From: Mycobacterium sp. 852002-51961_SCH5331710
GTDB lineage: Bacteria > Actinomycetota > Actinomycetes > Mycobacteriales > Mycobacteriaceae
Direction: 5' to 3'
Assembly (NCBI RefSeq): GCF_001665535.1
Contig: NZ_LZSQ01000113.1
Location: 124,001-188,000, forward strand
Length of the DNA stretch: 64,000 bases
A program made the position numbers and the translations under genes. Shown piece by piece: positions 60,496-64,000 of this stretch. Within the stretch, counting starts at the first letter, position 1; each line of letters starts with the position of its first letter. The notes beneath the pieces are model-generated. The model did no database searches, had not been told where the DNA came from, and worked only from the letters and a program-made list of their open reading frames with translations.

Positions 60496-61374
60496 ATGGC
60501 CGAGAAGAAGAACGGAATCGTCGTCGGCGTCGACGGATCACCGGAATCGGATGCCGCGATTCTTTGGGCTACGCAGGAAGCGGTGATTCGCGAGCAACCA
60601 ATTACTCTGGTGCACGCGATCCCTCCTGTGATCACGACCTGGCCGGGAGGCCTCCTCGACGCCACTTACCTCGAGGCGCAGGACGCAACCGCCCATGATG
60701 TGCTGGAGAAGGCGCAGAAGACCGTCCGCGTTGGTGTCGGTGAATCATCGATCCCGAAAATCGAAACCCGCGTGGTCAAATCGAGCCCACCGTGGGCACT
60801 CGTCGAAGCCTCGCGCGACGCTGTCATGACCGTTGTGGGCACCCGGGGCCTTACCGCGATCGGGCGGGCGGTCCTCGGATCGGTCAGCAGTGGCCTCTTA
60901 CACCACGGTCACGGCCCGGTGGTGGTGGTCAATGCCGAGTACGGCAGGGTGGCCGACCGGCGCCTGCCGGTTCTGTTGGGTGTCGACGGATCGCCCGCAT
61001 CGGAAAGCGCCACGGCGTTGGCTTTCGACGAGGCCTCGCGGCGCGGTGTCGACCTCGTCGCCCTGCACGCTTGGAGCGACGTCGGAGTCTTCCCGGCTCT
61101 CGGAATGGACTGGCACCGATACGAGGACCAGGGCCACGAAGTCCTGGCCGAACGCTTGGCCGGGTGGCAAGAGCAGTACCCCGATGTCCGTGTTCACCGC
61201 CGCATCGTCTGCGACCAGCCCGCGCGTTGGCTCGTCGATGCATCGCAACAAGCGCAACTCGTGGTCCTCGGCAGCCGCGGGCGCGGCGGATTCGCCGGTC
61301 TTGTACTGGGCTCCGTTGCGGCCAAGGTCGCCCACGCAGCGACCGTGCCCGTGATGATCGTTCGTCCCCGATGA
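60496..61374 (+). CDS. Universal stress protein, two intact USP domains
   Basis: 292 residues. Domain 1 starts IVVGVDGSPESDAAILWATQ and has ATP loop GTRGLTAIGRAVLGSVS. Domain 2 starts VLLGVDGSPASESATALAF and has GSRGRGGFAGLVLGSVA. This matches the DosR-induced USPs of M. tuberculosis (Rv1996/Rv2005c/Rv2623 type). The ribosome site GAGGAG lies within the preceding 15-base gap. The next USP overlaps by 4 bases (ATGA). It would bind ATP and act in growth arrest under stress; the direct target is unknown. Confidence 0.9.
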   Translation: MAEKKNGIVVGVDGSPESDAAILWATQEAVIREQPITLVHAIPPVITTWPGGLLDATYLEAQDATAHDVLEKAQKTVRVGVGESSIPKIETRVVKSSPPWALVEASRDAVMTVVGTRGLTAIGRAVLGSVSSGLLHHGHGPVVVVNAEYGRVADRRLPVLLGVDGSPASESATALAFDEASRRGVDLVALHAWSDVGVFPALGMDWHRYEDQGHEVLAERLAGWQEQYPDVRVHRRIVCDQPARWLVDASQQAQLVVLGSRGRGGFAGLVLGSVAAKVAHAATVPVMIVRPR

Positions 61375-62342
61375 GTCAGGACGGGCTGGACGACGCCCTG
61401 CCGTTCGTCGTCGGAGTCGATGGATCGGAAGAGGCGATGGGCGCTGCGATGTGGACCGCAGACCTCGCCACACAGTTCAAGGCCCCGTTGGAACTGGTCA
61501 CCGGTTTGAGCACGACGGGTAGCTTCCTGACCGAGGCTGCCGCCACCATCCGCGCGGCAGCGCTTGCGCAGCAACGTGATATGGCCGGCACGGTGCTGGA
61601 GTCGGCAGAGCAGAACGTACGAGCGGCGTTTCCGGACCTCGACGTTTTCGCTCTTCGTTCCAACGTGCCGGCCGCCGAGCTGCTGGCGGACCGCAGCCGA
61701 ACCGCTCAGGCCATTGTCGTTGGCTCTGAGGAGGTCTCACCGACGGCGGCAATGCTGGTCGGCTCCACGACGCTCGCCGTCGCGGCGCATTCGACGTGTC
61801 CGGTCATCGCCTGGCGCGGGGGTCTCAACACGCTCACCCGGCGGCCGATCGTGCTCGGCGTCGACGATCCTGCCACCAGCGCCGCGGCGTTCGATGCGGC
61901 GTTCGAGTACGCGAGCAGGCTCGGAGTCGGCCTGCGTGCCGTCCATGCGTGGTCCAAGCCACGTTTCGCGCCCGGGTTGGTCAACCCGTATCTGGTGGAT
62001 TGGGACGGCTTCGAGGCGTTGCAGTGGCAGGGTTTGCTCAGTGCACTCGAGCCGTGGACCAAGCGCTATCCGGACGTCGAAGTCACCTATTTTCTGGAGC
62101 CCGAAGCGACGTCCGATGTGTTGTTGCGCCACGCCGAAGACTCACAGCTGCTTGTGGTCGGCGCCCGCCGTCGCAACGCGCTCGCAGGTGCACTGCTGGG
62201 ATCAACCAGCTTGAACATGCTGCATCACAGTCACGTTCCCGTGATGGTCTGTCACAGAGGGTCCGTCGACTCAGCTCCCCCGAGCCACGATGACCGGGAC
62301 GCGGGCCGCCGCGGCGACCACGGTGCTGACCGATCCGAGTAG
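61371..62342 (+). CDS. Universal stress protein, first domain degenerate, long tail
   Basis: 323 residues. Domain 1 (FVVGVDGSEEAMGAAMWTA) has lost the ATP loop glycine spacing (GSEEVSPTAAMLVGST). Domain 2 keeps a partial loop (GARRRNALAGALLGSTS). The last 25 or so residues (after VCHRGSVDS) are hydrophilic, rich in Arg and Asp, and are encoded by DNA antisense to the end of the converging USP gene (72-base overlap). The tail may reflect loss of an earlier stop codon. It overlaps the upstream USP (ATGA) and is in the same operon. Confidence 0.85.
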   Translation: MSQDGLDDALPFVVGVDGSEEAMGAAMWTADLATQFKAPLELVTGLSTTGSFLTEAAATIRAAALAQQRDMAGTVLESAEQNVRAAFPDLDVFALRSNVPAAELLADRSRTAQAIVVGSEEVSPTAAMLVGSTTLAVAAHSTCPVIAWRGGLNTLTRRPIVLGVDDPATSAAAFDAAFEYASRLGVGLRAVHAWSKPRFAPGLVNPYLVDWDGFEALQWQGLLSALEPWTKRYPDVEVTYFLEPEATSDVLLRHAEDSQLLVVGARRRNALAGALLGSTSLNMLHHSHVPVMVCHRGSVDSAPPSHDDRDAGRRGDHGADRSE

Positions 62343-63161
62343 CATCCCAGTAAAGCCGCCGCGGCCGTGGCTTCCCACGACCACCAGCTGTGCGCGCTCT
62401 GAGAGCTCCAACAGCTGGCGCGCCGGGCCCTCTAACTCCACCAGCGTCGTGACCTCCACATCCGGGTAACGCTCGCGCCAGCCTGCGAGGCGCTCGGACA
62501 ACGTCCTGCGAGTGGACGCCAGCACGTCGGTCCAATCCATGCTGAACTTCGGCATGTCGGCGTCGCTCCACACATGGAGTGCCACGAGATCGACACCGCG
62601 CCAGGAGGCTTCGGCGAACGCTATCGCGGTCGCGGCTTCAGAGGCTCGCGATCCGTCGATCCCGACGAGCACGGGTAGCCGACTCGATGAGGCGTCACCA
62701 TCGTGAACGACCGCGACCGGACAGTGCCCATGATGAATCAGCCCGGAGCTGACGGATCCCAACAGCGCACGGCGCAAGCCGGTCCGGCCCCGGCATCCGA
62801 CGACCACCATCTCCGCCTCCTTGGAGACGTCGACCAACGTCGGCACCGGCCAGCCGAAGAACATCTCGTCGATTACGGTCAGTCCTGCTCCGCTGCCGGC
62901 GGTTTCGCGCGCCAATGCAACGGCCTCGGCGAGTATCGCCCGCGCCTCGTCCTCCTGCTGCTCGAGCACTTGCTGGGGAATTTGGCCGCCGGGCCACGCA
63001 ACCATGGCGGCGGCGACGGTGGACACCGAGTTGGCGTGGACGACGGTGAGCGGAAGCCTACGCATGCTCGCCTCACGGGCGGCCCAGCCGATGGCCGCCT
63101 TCGCCGAAGCGGAGCCGTCGGCGCCGACCACGATGCCGCGGTGCTTTGTGTCCTCAGCCAT
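62271..63161 (-). CDS. Universal stress protein, two intact USP domains
   Basis: 296 residues. Domain 1: IVVGADGSASAKAAIGWAARE and ATP loop GCRGRTGLRRALLGSVS. Domain 2: VLVGIDGSRASEAATAIAF and GSHGRGGFTGMLLGSVS. It is similar to the 60496-61374 protein and probably arose by duplication. It is 33 bases downstream of the hibernation-factor gene on the same strand, so the two likely form an operon with a promoter outside the window. It is convergent with the other USP operon and overlaps it by 72 bases. Confidence 0.9.
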   Translation of the reverse strand: MAEDTKHRGIVVGADGSASAKAAIGWAAREASMRRLPLTVVHANSVSTVAAAMVAWPGGQIPQQVLEQQEDEARAILAEAVALARETAGSGAGLTVIDEMFFGWPVPTLVDVSKEAEMVVVGCRGRTGLRRALLGSVSSGLIHHGHCPVAVVHDGDASSSRLPVLVGIDGSRASEAATAIAFAEASWRGVDLVALHVWSDADMPKFSMDWTDVLASTRRTLSERLAGWRERYPDVEVTTLVELEGPARQLLELSERAQLVVVGSHGRGGFTGMLLGSVSTVVAAAARVPVIVARGS

Positions 63162-63194
63162 CGGAAGCTCCTCTCGCAGTTACCGTCCAGTCGC

Positions 63195-63998
63195 TCACTC
63201 GGCTAAGCTGATGAGCCCGTAGTGACCGTCGTAACGGGGATAGAGCACGACGGCGCGCCCCTGTACGGCCTCGATGAAGAACAGGAAAGGTAAGCCGCGC
63301 AGTTCCATCCGTTCGATCGCCTGCTCGACGGTGATGCACGGAGCGGGTTGGGCACTCAGAGTCACGGGAATCGTGTGGGCCGCGAGCTGGTCCACCGAAG
63401 GGGCGACGACCTGGGCGAGGCGGTATCCGCTCGAGTCATCCCGGTACAACACGCTGGCCGATCCCGTGCCTTCCTCGATGAACAGGTGGAAGTCGTAGTC
63501 GAGCATCTCCATGTCCCAGGCGGCTTCATCGAGTGTGCAGACCGATGCGGTGAACGATTTGCGCCGAACCACTTGGCGCTCATCGACCGGTCGTTCGAAG
63601 TGAACCGGCCGATGGGTCGGCTCTGACTCATGACGCCACTCGCACGGGGCGGTGATCGGTTGTCTGCCGCGCCGCGCCTCCCAATGCTCGGCAATCCGTT
63701 CGAGTCGGCGCCGCAACCGCGCGGCGAGCAGATCGATCGCTTCCTCGGCCGTTTGGCCTTCCACCTGCTCACGGATGGCCCGGCCGTTGACGTCCAGGTT
63801 GCCTTGCGCGACGACCGCGCGTGACACCGCCGGATTCCGGGATTTGGTGAGTCTGACGCGTGCATGCAACACGGGTTTACCCGTGCGCCGCGCCAAGTCG
63901 CCGATCTTTCGGCGGGCGTAGTCGGCCGCACCTGGAAGTTCGCTGGGTGCGGACACCGTGACGTCGCCGGTTGTGTCGATTTCCGCTCTGCTGGTCAT
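63195..63998 (-). CDS. hpf: Long-form ribosome hibernation factor (HPF/S30EA, Rv0079/RafH-like)
   Basis: 267 residues, close to Rv0079. The N-terminal S30AE domain is recognisable: DYARRKIGDLARRTGKPVLHARVRL, QGNLDVNGRAIREQVEGQTAEEAIDLLAARLRRRLERI (in parts). The C-terminal half contains two copies of the ribosome-dimerisation-type fold (VVRRKSFTASVCTLDEAAWDMEMLDYDFHLFIEEGTG and CITVEQAIERMELRGLPFLFFIEAVQGRAVVLYPRYDGHYGLI, in parts). DosR-regulated homologues (RafH in M. smegmatis) bind and silence ribosomes in hypoxia. The ATG at 63998 is complete, but its promoter lies beyond the window. Confidence 0.88.
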   Translation of the reverse strand: MTSRAEIDTTGDVTVSAPSELPGAADYARRKIGDLARRTGKPVLHARVRLTKSRNPAVSRAVVAQGNLDVNGRAIREQVEGQTAEEAIDLLAARLRRRLERIAEHWEARRGRQPITAPCEWRHESEPTHRPVHFERPVDERQVVRRKSFTASVCTLDEAAWDMEMLDYDFHLFIEEGTGSASVLYRDDSSGYRLAQVVAPSVDQLAAHTIPVTLSAQPAPCITVEQAIERMELRGLPFLFFIEAVQGRAVVLYPRYDGHYGLISLAE

Positions 63999-64000
63999 GT

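Overview
This 64 kb window looks like chromosomal DNA of a Mycobacterium, most likely a fast-growing Mycolicibacterium. The GC content is high, and GTG starts and 4-base GTGA/ATGA gene overlaps are common. It holds a 13E12-family HNH gene with a mycobacterial SOS box. Most of the right half resembles the DosR (dormancy) regulon of M. tuberculosis: homologues of fdxA, pfkB, Rv2030c, otsB1, Rv1733c, universal stress proteins, a Rv0079/RafH-type hibernation factor and a DosS/DosT-type kinase. No rRNA, tRNA, CRISPR array, insertion sequence or prophage gene was seen. Every stretch without a gene is shorter than about 210 bases.

Layout. 1-4.7 kb (minus strand): the N-terminal part of a RecQ helicase, a CrtI-like oxidoreductase and an SDR in an overlapping operon, then the 13E12/HNH gene. 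4.9-12.2 kb: an orphan KdpD whose phospho-acceptor His is replaced by Asp, an epoxide-hydrolase-like enzyme, PrpE, a 35-residue Cys-rich peptide, two DUF4383 membrane proteins with SigF-like promoters, and a ZIP transporter. 12.2-20.2 kb: narK-narG-narH-narJ-narI. 20.2-24.5 kb: a Cys-rich wHTH regulator divergent from a DoxX-like protein, a GH3 glycosidase and a frameshifted TMEM175-type channel gene.

24.5-64 kb is the dormancy island. In order it holds fdxA, a PNPOx protein, a P1B-5 ATPase with a hemerythrin tail, a Met/His-rich membrane peptide, DUF2231 and DUF5709 proteins, a DosS/T-like kinase, two SRPBCC proteins, a KAS III-like pair, DUF1876/Rv2030c/pfkB, a second PNPOx, a group 3b [NiFe]-hydrogenase (hyhBGSL plus protease), otsB1, ppsA, a USP, a SpoIIAA-like protein, a PRC/MgtE_N protein with an Nramp-like transporter, a zinc-ribbon protein, a Ddn-like protein, an acyl-CoA synthetase/E1/E2/ACP operon, a Rv1733c-like protein, a 31-residue membrane peptide, three USPs and a hibernation factor.

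The island is tied together by sites matching the DosR consensus (GGGACTWWAGTCCC). Several occur as tandem pairs about 22 bp apart, with the proximal site centred about 42.5 bp before the start codon of an apparently leaderless gene. Two divergent intergenic regions (SRPBCC/KAS III and PNPOx/hydrogenase) carry one tandem pair placed symmetrically between two start codons. dosR itself and the hydrogenase hyp genes are not in the window. Together the genes fit a hypoxia programme: nitrate respiration and H2/NAD(P)H exchange for redox balance, pyruvate and PEP handling (PpsA, PfkB, the 2-oxoacid dehydrogenase), trehalose/maltose metabolism, metal handling and ribosome hibernation.
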